Below, in pieces: positions 1-5,983 of a stretch of DNA of 9,672 nt. Both the position numbers and the translations under genes were made by a program. This DNA is from an uncultured Propionibacteriaceae bacterium (lineage in GTDB: Bacteria > Actinomycetota > Actinomycetes > Propionibacteriales > Propionibacteriaceae): positions 1 to 9,672 of the forward strand of contig CAKZJI010000043.1 of NCBI GenBank assembly GCA_936941515.1, in the 5' to 3' direction. Position 1 is the first letter of the stretch, and every line of letters begins with the position of its first letter. A model generated the notes under the pieces. That model made no database searches. It was not told the origin of the DNA and saw only the letters and a program-made list of their open reading frames with translations.

Positions 1-1
1 G

Positions 2-232
2 CACTATTCGGCGAAGATGATGCCTTTTGGCTCACTCGCTCGGCACGACACCGAACTGGTGATCATCAGAACCGCTCATCTACGCACCTGCGAGTACGAA
101 CTCGACCATCACAAGCGTCTCGGCAAGCGAGCAGGCATCGACGAGGCGGAGTTCTCGCGCGCCGGTACGCGGTTCGGGGCGCTCGCCGCCCGACTGTGGG
201 TGCCGATCCTCGCCCACGAGGAGACGATCTGA
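2..232 (+). CDS. Chimeric ORF: carboxymuconolactone decarboxylase-like fragment joined to RecC C-terminus (5' partial)
   Basis: The frame is open from base 2, so it probably continues upstream of the window; the first in-frame ATG is at 17. Up to about base 155 the product resembles the CMD/AhpD-like family: a MPFG..ARHDTEL segment, then an EYELDHHKRLGKRAGI segment like the helix around the active site of PF02627 proteins, with a single Cys at residue 25 counted from base 17. The last 20 or so residues (TRFGALAARLW to the stop) instead look like the extreme C-terminus of actinobacterial RecC. The stop shares one base with the next ATG (TGATG), the coupling expected for recC-recB. I read this as a CMD fragment joined at about 155-167 to a RecC tail. 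The CMD half is recognised fairly well. The RecC half is short and relies on the adjacent RecB start. It is unlikely to be a functional protein of either family. Confidence 0.6.
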   Translation, partial: HYSAKMMPFGSLARHDTELVIIRTAHLRTCEYELDHHKRLGKRAGIDEAEFSRAGTRFGALAARLWVPILAHEETI

Positions 233-1539
233 TGAGCGCGCGCGAATCCGTGTTGGGCGCGGTCCCGTTCGACCTCACCGGCCCGTTGCCCGCGGGGCCG
301 ACCACCACGGTCCTGGAGGCCAGCGCCGGTACCGGCAAGACCTACGCGATCGTCGGGCTGCTGGCCCGGTACGTCGCCGAGGGCGTCGCGGAGCTGGGGG
401 AGATTCCCCCACGCGCATGGTTCCGCCACAATCCTTATGCCGAGTGGTACCACAACACCATTCGGCTTGAGGACAGCCCAGCCCGTGCCCACCATGATGA
501 GGTCTACGGCGGGGCCGACTACGACGACTTCCTGGACGCCTGGAAGGCAGAGAGCTTCGACGCTGATGCCGTGGTCGGGGAGCTGGCAGCCGCCGGCGGC
601 TCCTATGCGATGCTCACCACCAAGCATCACGATGGGGTGTGCCTGTGGGACGCGCCCGGCACCGGGGACCGGAACACGGTGGCCTGCGGGCCCCGACGGG
701 ACCTGGTGGGGGAGTGGGCCGAGGCGACGCGCCGGGCTGGTATGCGATTCGGCGCCTACTATTCGGGTGGGCTGGACTGGCATGCCCGGCCGACCGATCC
801 CATCGGGCTGCGCGATGACTGGGAGATTACGGAGCGGCCCCTGGACCTGGAGTACGCAGCTTATGCGGCCAGTCATGTGCGGGACCTGATCACCCGATAC
901 AGCCCTGACGTGCTGTGGAATGACATCAACTGGCCGGATGCGGGCAAGGACTTTGGGCCGGATGGCATCGGCACGGTCTTCGAGGAGTACTACGCCGCGA
1001 AGCCCGACGGACTGGTCAACGACCGGTGGGAGGTCCCGCACGCCGACTACCGCACCTCCGAATACCAGCATCTGCTCGACCGGGAGACTGCGGAGCAGTG
1101 GGAGCACTGCCGAGGTCTCGGGCTGTCCTTCGGGTACAACGCCGCCGAGGGACGGGGGCATGCGCTGTCGCCGCTGGAGGCGACCAGGCATCTCGTCGAC
1201 GTCGTGTGGCGGGGTGGTCGGCTGCTGCTGGGTGTCGGCCCGATGGCGGATGGGAGGCTGCCGCAGTGGCAGTCGGAGATCCTGCGTGGGATCGGCCGAT
1301 GGATGCACGTTGCCGGGGAGCTGCTGGCTGATGTCGAGGGCGACGGGGAAGTGGAGGTTCCGGGGGCGTGGACGCGCCTGGGGCGTTCTGGGGATCATCG
1401 GCTGTTGTTCATTGATGCCGACAAACCGGTTGAGGTGCTGACGGGGAGGCTGCTCACCCCGGGGTGGGCCGTGCTGGAGTCTGGGTGTTTGACGCTGGCC
1501 GCCGACCGCCCGGGACCCGCCATTTTGACTCTTGCCTGA
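232..1539 (+). CDS. Chimeric ORF: RecB N-terminus joined to an N-terminally truncated GH29 alpha-L-fucosidase
   Basis: The start at 232 overlaps the upstream RecC-type stop by one base; the frame is open further upstream but that part lies in the upstream gene. Residues 1-57 match the start of exodeoxyribonuclease V beta: FDLTGPLPAG followed by Walker A EASAGTGKTYAI (about 29-40) and ARYVAEGVAELGE. From about residue 58 it is a GH29 fucosidase: NPYAEWYHNT (67-76), TTKHHDGVCLW (129-139), a strand ending VLWNDINWP with the likely nucleophile Asp231, and a C-terminal beta domain. GH29 enzymes release terminal alpha-L-fucose by a retaining mechanism. The segment normally ahead of NPYAEWY, with the HWG substrate-binding motif, is missing and replaced by RecB sequence, so activity is doubtful. 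The total of 435 residues has no helicase or nuclease domain. The join lies at about 392-411. Either a real recombinant or an assembly chimera is possible. The fucosidase assignment is strong. Confidence 0.85.
   Translation: MSARESVLGAVPFDLTGPLPAGPTTTVLEASAGTGKTYAIVGLLARYVAEGVAELGEIPPRAWFRHNPYAEWYHNTIRLEDSPARAHHDEVYGGADYDDFLDAWKAESFDADAVVGELAAAGGSYAMLTTKHHDGVCLWDAPGTGDRNTVACGPRRDLVGEWAEATRRAGMRFGAYYSGGLDWHARPTDPIGLRDDWEITERPLDLEYAAYAASHVRDLITRYSPDVLWNDINWPDAGKDFGPDGIGTVFEEYYAAKPDGLVNDRWEVPHADYRTSEYQHLLDRETAEQWEHCRGLGLSFGYNAAEGRGHALSPLEATRHLVDVVWRGGRLLLGVGPMADGRLPQWQSEILRGIGRWMHVAGELLADVEGDGEVEVPGAWTRLGRSGDHRLLFIDADKPVEVLTGRLLTPGWAVLESGCLTLAADRPGPAILTLA
395..411. repeat. Perfect 7-bp inverted repeat at the RecB/fucosidase join
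   Basis: TGGGGGA (395-401) and TCCCCCA (405-411) are exact reverse complements separated by GAT. They sit where RecB-type sequence (ELGE) gives way to fucosidase-type sequence (PPRAWFRHNPYAEW). The hairpin may mark a recombination or template-switch point, or may be chance in GC-rich coding DNA. Confidence 0.6.
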
Positions 1540-1641
1540 GGGCGGCTGCCCCTCCTCGCGTCATGTCCCAATGAAGACTTCTATCGCGTGCATCGGCTGG
1601 AGGTCTCTTTACTGGGCGGCGGCCCTTCCGAGTTCCCGGCG

Positions 1642-2541
1642 TCATAGTGAGCCCAGCTGGCTGGAGAGCGCCCGGACCACCTCATAGCCCTCGGCGTAGT
1701 CGACCTTCGCCTGCTCGCCGCGATGGAGTGCTTTTCCCGAGAGCTTTCGCTCGTCGATGTACGGCTTTTCTGACTGGTTGGCGTGCTTCTTGACTGCTGC
1801 GATCTTCACGTCCATGTAGTCCGCGATGTCAACGAAGAACTGGGCGGTGAAGTCGGTTGTCACAGAGGGGCTTTCGAAGCAGAGAATGGTGGAGCAGCGA
1901 CGAGCGGCCCGAAGCGTCGCCAGGTGGACGGCGTGATGGTCCTGGTGCTGATCGTTGCGTGAATGGGTGATGATGATGTCGGGGTTTGTGATCTCGATCA
2001 CTGCCTCGATCGCCTTGATCATGGCGTTGATCTCTGTGGACATCACGGTGTCGGTGAAGTCGTACACCGTGATGTCGTTCAGCTCCAGCAGCTTGGCGGC
2101 CGCGATGGCCTCCCCCGCTCGAATCTCCTCCTCGCCGCCTTGGGAGCCATGGCTCATGACGAGCGTGTTCACCGTGTGCCCATTGTCCTTGAAACGTGCG
2201 AGGCTTCCGCCGCAGGCGAGCTCCAGGTCATCGGGATGTGCGCCGATGGCGAGGATTTTTTTGGGATGCTCGCTGTGGTAGATGGAACGCTGATTGAGAA
2301 ACGTCGCAACGGCCAGGCCCAGCAGAGTAATCACCGCGATGCCGTCGATGTATTGCGCCCAGGAGATGGCGCTGAGGCCTGTGATCATCAACGTTGGCAC
2401 CAGAATGAGTGCGGATGTGATCACGCCCGTTGTGATTGCCAAGGAGTGCCTCAGGCGGCGACGTATGTAGTGTATTTTGACGATGAAGCCGATGGAGCCG
2501 ACGACATAGACGCCTGCAAGGAACAGACTCAGCCACTCCAC
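1642..2541 (-). CDS. PIG-L family deacetylase with an N-terminal membrane domain
   Basis: This is a 299-residue protein of the PIG-L/LmbE zinc deacetylase family, which removes N-acetyl groups from sugar-containing substrates such as GlcNAc conjugates. The zinc motif AHPDD is at residues 101-105 and the second metal motif lies in HSRNDQHQDHHAVH (193-206). Ahead of the catalytic domain are three likely membrane segments (about 3-23, 35-58, 65-82), so the enzyme is probably anchored with its domain on one membrane face; which face is not evident. The start is GTG at 2541: AGGAG lies 8-9 bases upstream on the minus strand (plus-strand complement near 2551-2556). It stands alone, convergent with the fucosidase fusion. 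Its substrate cannot be told; cell-wall or glycolipid sugar is an inference from the membrane anchor. Codon use looks less GC-rich than the flanks. Confidence 0.9.
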   Translation of the reverse strand: MEWLSLFLAGVYVVGSIGFIVKIHYIRRRLRHSLAITTGVITSALILVPTLMITGLSAISWAQYIDGIAVITLLGLAVATFLNQRSIYHSEHPKKILAIGAHPDDLELACGGSLARFKDNGHTVNTLVMSHGSQGGEEEIRAGEAIAAAKLLELNDITVYDFTDTVMSTEINAMIKAIEAVIEITNPDIIITHSRNDQHQDHHAVHLATLRAARRCSTILCFESPSVTTDFTAQFFVDIADYMDVKIAAVKKHANQSEKPYIDERKLSGKALHRGEQAKVDYAEGYEVVRALSSQLGSL

Positions 2542-2895
2542 GTGTTGTTTCTCCTCTGCTTCTTCGTTGAGATGTCTCGATGTCTTCTTGAATTCTCAAT
2601 TGCTGGCTCCAGGCAACGCTGAAACATGTCCGATCATATCCGATCATATGAGCGTGCTGAGCTGGGCCGACCAGGAGGGGTGGGGTGTCAGCCGCAAGGG
2701 TCCGCCCACGGTGTGATGGGCCCGCCCGTCATTTTCCGGGCTGCCTTGAGTCGTCGACGTGGGGGAGCGGGCTGGGGTGGCTCTGTCTCCCGGTGATCAG
2801 AGACCTCGGGCGTAAACTGTCGTTAATCACCAGGGTCTGGGGTTCTCTCGGGCCTTCTCAAGCGGCCTCCAGCTTCCCCGGTGACGGGACAACCA
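2542..2895. other. Intergenic stretch, no convincing gene
   Basis: This holds the leader and SD of the PIG-L gene, the 10-bp tandem repeat at 2629-2648, and a 22-codon frame at 2648-2716 (plus strand) that has no ribosome binding site and no recognisable product. Longer open frames here are not supported by start signals or by protein similarity I can recognise. The right part may be decayed 5' sequence of the SagB-type remnant that follows, but two stops interrupt it and I recognise no motif. Confidence 0.45.
2629..2648. repeat. Two adjacent copies of a 10-bp direct repeat upstream of the PIG-L gene
   Basis: TCCGATCATA occurs twice with no gap (2629-2638 and 2639-2648), about 90 bases upstream of the PIG-L GTG start. 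The period of one helical turn would suit a protein that binds direct repeats, such as an OmpR-type response regulator, but no regulator is known here. Confidence 0.6.
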
Positions 2896-3143
2896 GCGGC
2901 CATGGTGGTTGCGGTGCTGTTTCCGGGGCGGCTGACCGGGAAATACGGCGAACGGGGTGGGCGGTTTGCGTTGCTGGAGGCCGGGGCCGTGATGCAGCAG
3001 CTGTCCCTCAAAGTGGCCGACCTGGCCTAGCGGGTGTGGTGGCAGGCGGACTGACCGACGACTACTGGCTTGCCCGGCTGGGCGTCGCCCAGGCCGGTGG
3101 CAGGTTGGCCTTCGGGTACATCGTCGGTCATCCGCGATGTTGA
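2896..3143 (+). pseudogene. Remnant of a SagB-type dehydrogenase / nitroreductase-like protein (C-terminal part, frameshifted)
   Basis: In the frame of the ATG at 2902 the translation contains GRLTGKYGERGGRFALLEAG followed by AVMQQLSLKVADL. This is the typical segment of SagB-type (ThcOx-like) FMN dehydrogenases, usually written KYGERGYRFALLEAGHAAQNL. It meets a TAG at 3028-3030. Similarity continues one frame over as AGVVAGGLTDDYWLARLG and FGYIVG, the C-terminal part of the same domain, ending at the TGA at 3141-3143. The switch lies near 3020-3030 and fits a one-base deletion. Upstream the same frame is closed by TAA at 2824-2826 and no N-terminal domain is seen. Intact family members oxidise azolines to azoles in thiazole/oxazole-modified peptides. 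This copy is too broken to do so, and no precursor or cyclase gene is visible nearby. Family call moderate; pseudogene status fairly clear. Confidence 0.6.
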
Positions 3144-3338
3144 CGACTACGGGATCCGCAGCGCCAAGCCGAGCGCCTCGGAGCAGGGCGATCCTGCCGG
3201 TGCACCTCACCGCGCAGCGGGGCAGCATGAGTCCCAGTGACATGCCTCACCGCATGGATGGTATGAATGCCGCGCATCCGACAGCATGGGGACAGGGAGT
3301 CCTGCGGCTATTCACGGGAATAGCGACGTGTCAGGCTT
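3144..3338. other. Intergenic stretch, nothing recognised
   Basis: This lies between the SagB-type remnant and the stop of the small membrane protein gene on the minus strand. An open plus-strand frame from 3137 runs through it into the antisense of the next gene, but it has no start signal and no recognisable product. No strong hairpin or repeat was seen. Confidence 0.4.
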
Positions 3339-3686
3339 CTAGGCCTGTTCCTTGTTGTCTCGTGCTGCCTTCCAGTAGTCGCCTGCTGTTCCTGGGGTCT
3401 GTGTTGCGCTCTCGCGGCTGGGTCCTTCGAGAGGCTTGCTCTTTCGCCTCCCGCTTTTATCTTCTTTGGGGTCTCGCCAAAGAATGATACCGAGAACGAA
3501 GATCAGGACTATGGCTTTTCTCCAGATGTCAACCTGATCTTCGGGCATCTGATCGGATCCGAGCCAGAGGAGCAATATTCCGACCACCCCCAAGATTAAT
3601 CTCCAAGGGTATGGAGCCTTGAGAAATGCGCAGATTGCAGTGTACAGTGCGAGAGCCGCTACTGCTGTCCAGAGCAATGTCGACAT
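3339..3686 (-). CDS. Small membrane protein of unknown function
   Basis: This is a 115-residue protein with three probable membrane helices (about 5-22, 28-44, 58-70), then a basic, polar tail of about 45 residues (WRDPKEDKSGRRKSK onward) that is probably cytoplasmic. ATG at 3686 is preceded on the minus strand by AGGA (plus 3694-3697), which overlaps the TAG stop of the upstream gene. The nine-base gap to that stop indicates one transcript and coupled translation with the exported protein encoded at 3696-4144. No family is recognised. The pairing of an exported protein with a small polytopic membrane protein would suit an immunity, anchoring or export partner, but this is only inferred from position. 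Confidence 0.75.
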   Translation of the reverse strand: MSTLLWTAVAALALYTAICAFLKAPYPWRLILGVVGILLLWLGSDQMPEDQVDIWRKAIVLIFVLGIILWRDPKEDKSGRRKSKPLEGPSRESATQTPGTAGDYWKAARDNKEQA

Positions 3687-3695
3687 GCGATAATC

Positions 3696-4144
3696 CTAGC
3701 TGTAGCAGGGGGAAATCCAGGGAATGAGATCACCGCGAACCAAAGGGGGGATGGGCCAGCCATGCCAGGCCTGCCTTACCCGGGGGTCGGCGACCAGCGG
3801 ATATGTGGTGGATTCGCCGGGAGAAACCGACTGGGTGAGGGTGGAGCCATTCACGGTGAAAGAGGTTGCGACGTCTGCGCCGTTGGCTTCTTTTGCCCAC
3901 GCGGGGTCAATCGTTCCGATGGGCTCTCCTGTCTCGTCGCCTTGTCGAATCAGTATCGACCCATTGGGAAGTGCTTCTAAATGCTGGCCGGGAAAATCGA
4001 TAGAGAGCGGTGTTGCCTCCTGTGAGGATTGCATGACCTTGGCCACCTGGAATCCGTCTGCGCTTCCAGTGTGGGGGCAAGGGCGAGCACGCTACCCATG
4101 AACGTGGCGGCGAGTGCCTGGGCGCATCTGCTGTTGGATTTCAT
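3696..4144 (-). pseudogene. Exported protein of unknown function, signal peptide out of frame by one base at a C5 run
   Basis: Two frames make up this gene. The start ATG at 4144 has a strong SD (AAGGAC ending six bases before it) and encodes a classical signal peptide: MKSNSR, then ALAATFMGSVLALAP. That frame would then leave the rest of the gene. The remaining protein (FQVAKVMQSSQEATPL onward, to SPCYS) lies in another frame, where an upstream TAG prevents it from having its own signal. The minus strand has GCCCCCA at about 4072-4078. One additional C there gives a continuous product of 149 residues, MKSN...LALAPHTGSA then DGFQVAKV, with a good cleavage site after GSA. The mature part has VNGSTLTQSV and TYPLVADP, a pattern often seen in actinobacterial secreted proteins of unknown role. 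Without the shift, a GTG at 4046 could give a 116-residue cytosolic form. It forms an operon with the membrane gene at 3339-3686. Confidence 0.65.
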
Positions 4145-4232
4145 GACCAAGTCCTTTCGCAGTGTTGAGAAATCCTTGTGTCATGACTGTATGTCACGTA
4201 TGGCGACTGTGCAGGAACTATGGTGGAATGCC

Positions 4233-4274
4233 TCATCTCTAGCTGATAGTTGTTTAACTATCGGCTAGAGGTGA
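4233..4274. repeat. 19-bp near-perfect inverted repeat with 4-base loop
   Basis: The left arm 4233-4251 and the right arm 4256-4274 pair along 19 positions with loop GTTT. The core is CTCTAGCTGATAGTT against AACTATCGGCTAGAG. The two non-Watson-Crick positions become G-U pairs in plus-strand RNA but A-C mismatches in minus-strand RNA. It lies about 150 bases past the end of the minus-strand bluB gene and about 90 bases ahead of the exported-protein gene. It could be a terminator without a U-tract or a large operator. The rest of 4145-4425 shows no gene. Confidence 0.75.
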
Positions 4275-4425
4275 TTGCGTAGGGCGGTGCCGGAGGGGTG
4301 TTGCACCGTGCCCGTTTCGGTGGTGCATCCCGTTGTAGTGTGGCGGAGCCCGGCCCGGGGCTGCTGATCACCGCTTGTCGCCCCTGCCCAGTGTGGCGAA
4401 GCCTCTGAGTCGGATAGCGGCCCTG

Positions 4426-5058
4426 TCACCAGCGGTCGTGGTGGATGACATCCTCCAGAGGCATCCGACTGTTCCAGCCGAAGCGGACCAGGTCCGGGGT
4501 CTCCTGGAGTTTCGTCACCTTGCCGACGCACAGCCACCCGACGGGGCGCACATGGCTCGGTAGGCCCAGCAGCTCTTTGAGGAAGGGCTCTTTGTAGAAC
4601 GACACCCAGCCGACCCCGATGTCGTGTGCGGTCGCCATCAGCCACAGATTCTGGATGGCGCACACCACCGAGAACACGCCCGCCTCGTCAATGGTGTGGC
4701 GTCCCAGCACGTTCGGGCCGGAGCGGGTCGGGTCGTAGGTGGCGACAATGCCCAGCCCGGACTCCCGGATGCCCTCGATCTTGATGGGGTTGAAGGTGGC
4801 GCGGCGTTCCTCGTCGAGGGAGTCGGCGTAGTCTTGCCGGCAGCCGGCGACGTGATCGGCGAAACTCCCCAGGATCTTGGGGTCACGCACGACGATGAAG
4901 TCCCACGGCTGGCTGTTTCCGACGCTGGGGGCTGCGTGGGCGGCCTGCAGCAACTCCTCAATCTCCGCATCGGTCAGCGGATCACCCGTGAACTCGGCCC
5001 GCACGTCACGCCTGCGTCCGATGATCTGACGTAGCACTGCCCAAGGTGTGTTCTCCAT
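4426..5058 (-). CDS. bluB: 5,6-dimethylbenzimidazole synthase (BluB family)
   Basis: This is a 210-residue protein of the nitroreductase-fold family that cannibalises reduced FMN with oxygen to make 5,6-dimethylbenzimidazole, the lower ligand of cobalamin. Diagnostic segments are RRRDVRAEF (15-23, with the conserved Asp at 18), AAHAAPSVGNSQPWDFIVV (39-57), IKIEGIRESGLGI (92-104), PNVLGRHT (115-122), SVVCAIQNLWLMATAHDIGVGWVSF (from 130, with the Ser of GWVS) and the C-terminal GWNSRMPLEDVIHHDRW. Length is normal. ATG at 5058 is chosen because homology begins here; the frame stays open upstream but that region is the divergent promoter. No SD precedes it. A TACGGT box (plus 5066-5071) seven bases upstream suggests a leaderless transcript. 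It is divergent from the TipA-like regulator. No other cobalamin genes are in the window, so a salvage or scattered pathway is inferred. Confidence 0.88.
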   Translation of the reverse strand: MENTPWAVLRQIIGRRRDVRAEFTGDPLTDAEIEELLQAAHAAPSVGNSQPWDFIVVRDPKILGSFADHVAGCRQDYADSLDEERRATFNPIKIEGIRESGLGIVATYDPTRSGPNVLGRHTIDEAGVFSVVCAIQNLWLMATAHDIGVGWVSFYKEPFLKELLGLPSHVRPVGWLCVGKVTKLQETPDLVRFGWNSRMPLEDVIHHDRW

Positions 5059-5106
5059 GGCGAACACCGTAGCCAGGACGGGGTCGAAGGAGGAGGCGGG
5101 GTCGGC

Positions 5107-5137
5107 TTGACCCTCACCTGACGTGAGGTCCCAGCCT
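5107..5137 (+). promoter_or_regulatory. TipA/MerR-type promoter and operator
   Basis: TTGACC (5107-5112) is followed after a 19-base spacer by CAGCCT (5132-5137) as a weak -10. The spacer holds the inverted repeat CCTCAC (5112-5117) / GTGAGG (5123-5128). An overlong spacer with a dyad centred in it is the hallmark of promoters activated by MerR-family proteins, and this dyad resembles the one in front of tipA-type genes. It drives the regulator at 5162 and probably makes it autoregulated. The divergent bluB start is about 50 bases away, so an effect there is possible but unproven. Confidence 0.75.
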
Positions 5138-5161
5138 AGAGGTGTGAGAGATGATGAGCAG

Positions 5162-5938
5162 ATGGAGGAACTGACCGTCGGGGCCGTCGCGCGGCTGGTG
5201 GGCGTGACCATCCGCACCCTGCATCACTGGGATGAGATCGGACTGGTCCAGCCCAGCGCACGGGCGTGGAGCGGCTACCGGCTCTACGACGGTGCCGACA
5301 TCGCCCGGATCCACCGGGTGCTGGTCTACCGGGAGATCGGGATGCCGCTGGCGCGGATCGCCGAGGTCCTAGACCAGGAGACCGACACTGCTCACCTGAT
5401 GCGCCAGCGCGACCTGCTGGCGGAACGCATCTCACGGCTGCAGCGGATGGCCCGCGCAGTGGAGCAGATGCTGGAAAGGAGCAGCATGAACACACCATTG
5501 ACAATTGCCGAGCAGGCCGAGATCTTCGGCACCGACTGGGGCGAATACCACAAGGAGGCTGAGCAGGCCTGGGGTCAGACCCCCGAGTGGGCCCAGTCCA
5601 TGGCCCGGCAGGCGACGATGACCAGACAGGACTGGATCGACGTCCGCGACGAGACGCGCGCCCTGGAGGCCGACCTGGTCGCGGCGCTGGATGCCGGCAC
5701 CCAGCCTGGCAGCCCCGAGGCCAATGCCCTGGCCGAGCGGCTTCGCGCCTCCATCGGCACCTGGTTTGACGTCAGTTATGCCAAGCAGGTGCTGATTGCA
5801 CGCGGCTACGTGGAGGGCGGCCAGTTCTTCAACCATTACGAGGGTCTGCGCAAGGGCCTGGGACCGTGGCTGAAGGCCATCGTCGACGCCAATGCCGCAG
5901 CCCACGGGGTCGATCCGAAGACGGCCCAGTGGGAGTGA
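5162..5938 (+). CDS. TipA-like MerR-family transcriptional regulator with TipAS effector domain
   Basis: This is a 258-residue protein. Residues 4-70 form the MerR winged helix-turn-helix (LTVGAVARLVGVTIRTLHHWDEIGLVQPS, then SGYRLYDGADIARI), 71-108 the dimerising coiled coil (RQRDLLAERISRLQRMARAVEQMLE), and 109-258 a TipAS-type domain (AEQAEIFGTDWGEYHKEAEQ, then WFDVSYAKQVL, YVEGGQFFNHYEG). In TipAL this domain captures thiopeptide antibiotics and other ligands and switches on the promoter. Length matches TipAL. ATG at 5162 is preferred because homology starts there; GTG at 5141 or 5123 would add a short non-conserved extension. A typical TipA-type promoter lies just upstream and a strong hairpin terminator follows. 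An internal ATG with its own SD (5486) would produce the ligand domain alone. The natural ligand here is unknown. Confidence 0.92.
   Translation: MEELTVGAVARLVGVTIRTLHHWDEIGLVQPSARAWSGYRLYDGADIARIHRVLVYREIGMPLARIAEVLDQETDTAHLMRQRDLLAERISRLQRMARAVEQMLERSSMNTPLTIAEQAEIFGTDWGEYHKEAEQAWGQTPEWAQSMARQATMTRQDWIDVRDETRALEADLVAALDAGTQPGSPEANALAERLRASIGTWFDVSYAKQVLIARGYVEGGQFFNHYEGLRKGLGPWLKAIVDANAAAHGVDPKTAQWE
5475..5488 (+). promoter_or_regulatory. Internal ribosome binding site and start for a TipAS-like short form
   Basis: AAAGGAG (5475-5481) lies four bases ahead of an in-frame ATG (5486-5488), exactly at the border between the coiled coil and the effector domain of the TipA-like regulator. Translation from here gives a 150-residue protein (5486-5938) without the DNA-binding part. 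In Streptomyces tipA an equivalent internal start makes the abundant TipAS protein. The SD here is better than anything before the full-length start, so the short form may be the major product. Confidence 0.7.
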
Positions 5939-5983
5939 CCAGCCAGGTGTGAGGACGCGGAATGCGCGTGTTCTGCCGGCTAT

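Noticed and set aside
109..1398. Long open frame of 429 codons on the minus strand opposite the fucosidase fusion
   Set aside because: Its product is rich in Pro, Arg and Gln with no recognisable domain. It is antisense to a clear GH29 gene, a usual effect of GC-rich third positions.
1963..2622. 219-codon plus-strand frame opposite the PIG-L gene
   Set aside because: The opposite strand has intact AHPDD and HxDH motifs with SD and membrane helices; this product has no recognisable features.
2685..3143. A single intact 152-residue plus-strand gene
   Set aside because: Only its last 45 residues look like protein; the preceding similarity lies in another frame, so a frameshifted SagB-type remnant explains it better.
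4347..4362. Short GC-rich hairpin (AGCCC/GGGCT) downstream of bluB
   Set aside because: A five-base stem with no U-tract is expected by chance in GC-rich DNA.
4265..4663. 132-codon minus-strand frame overlapping the end of bluB
   Set aside because: Different frame from bluB, Pro/Arg/Thr-rich out-of-frame composition, no start signal.
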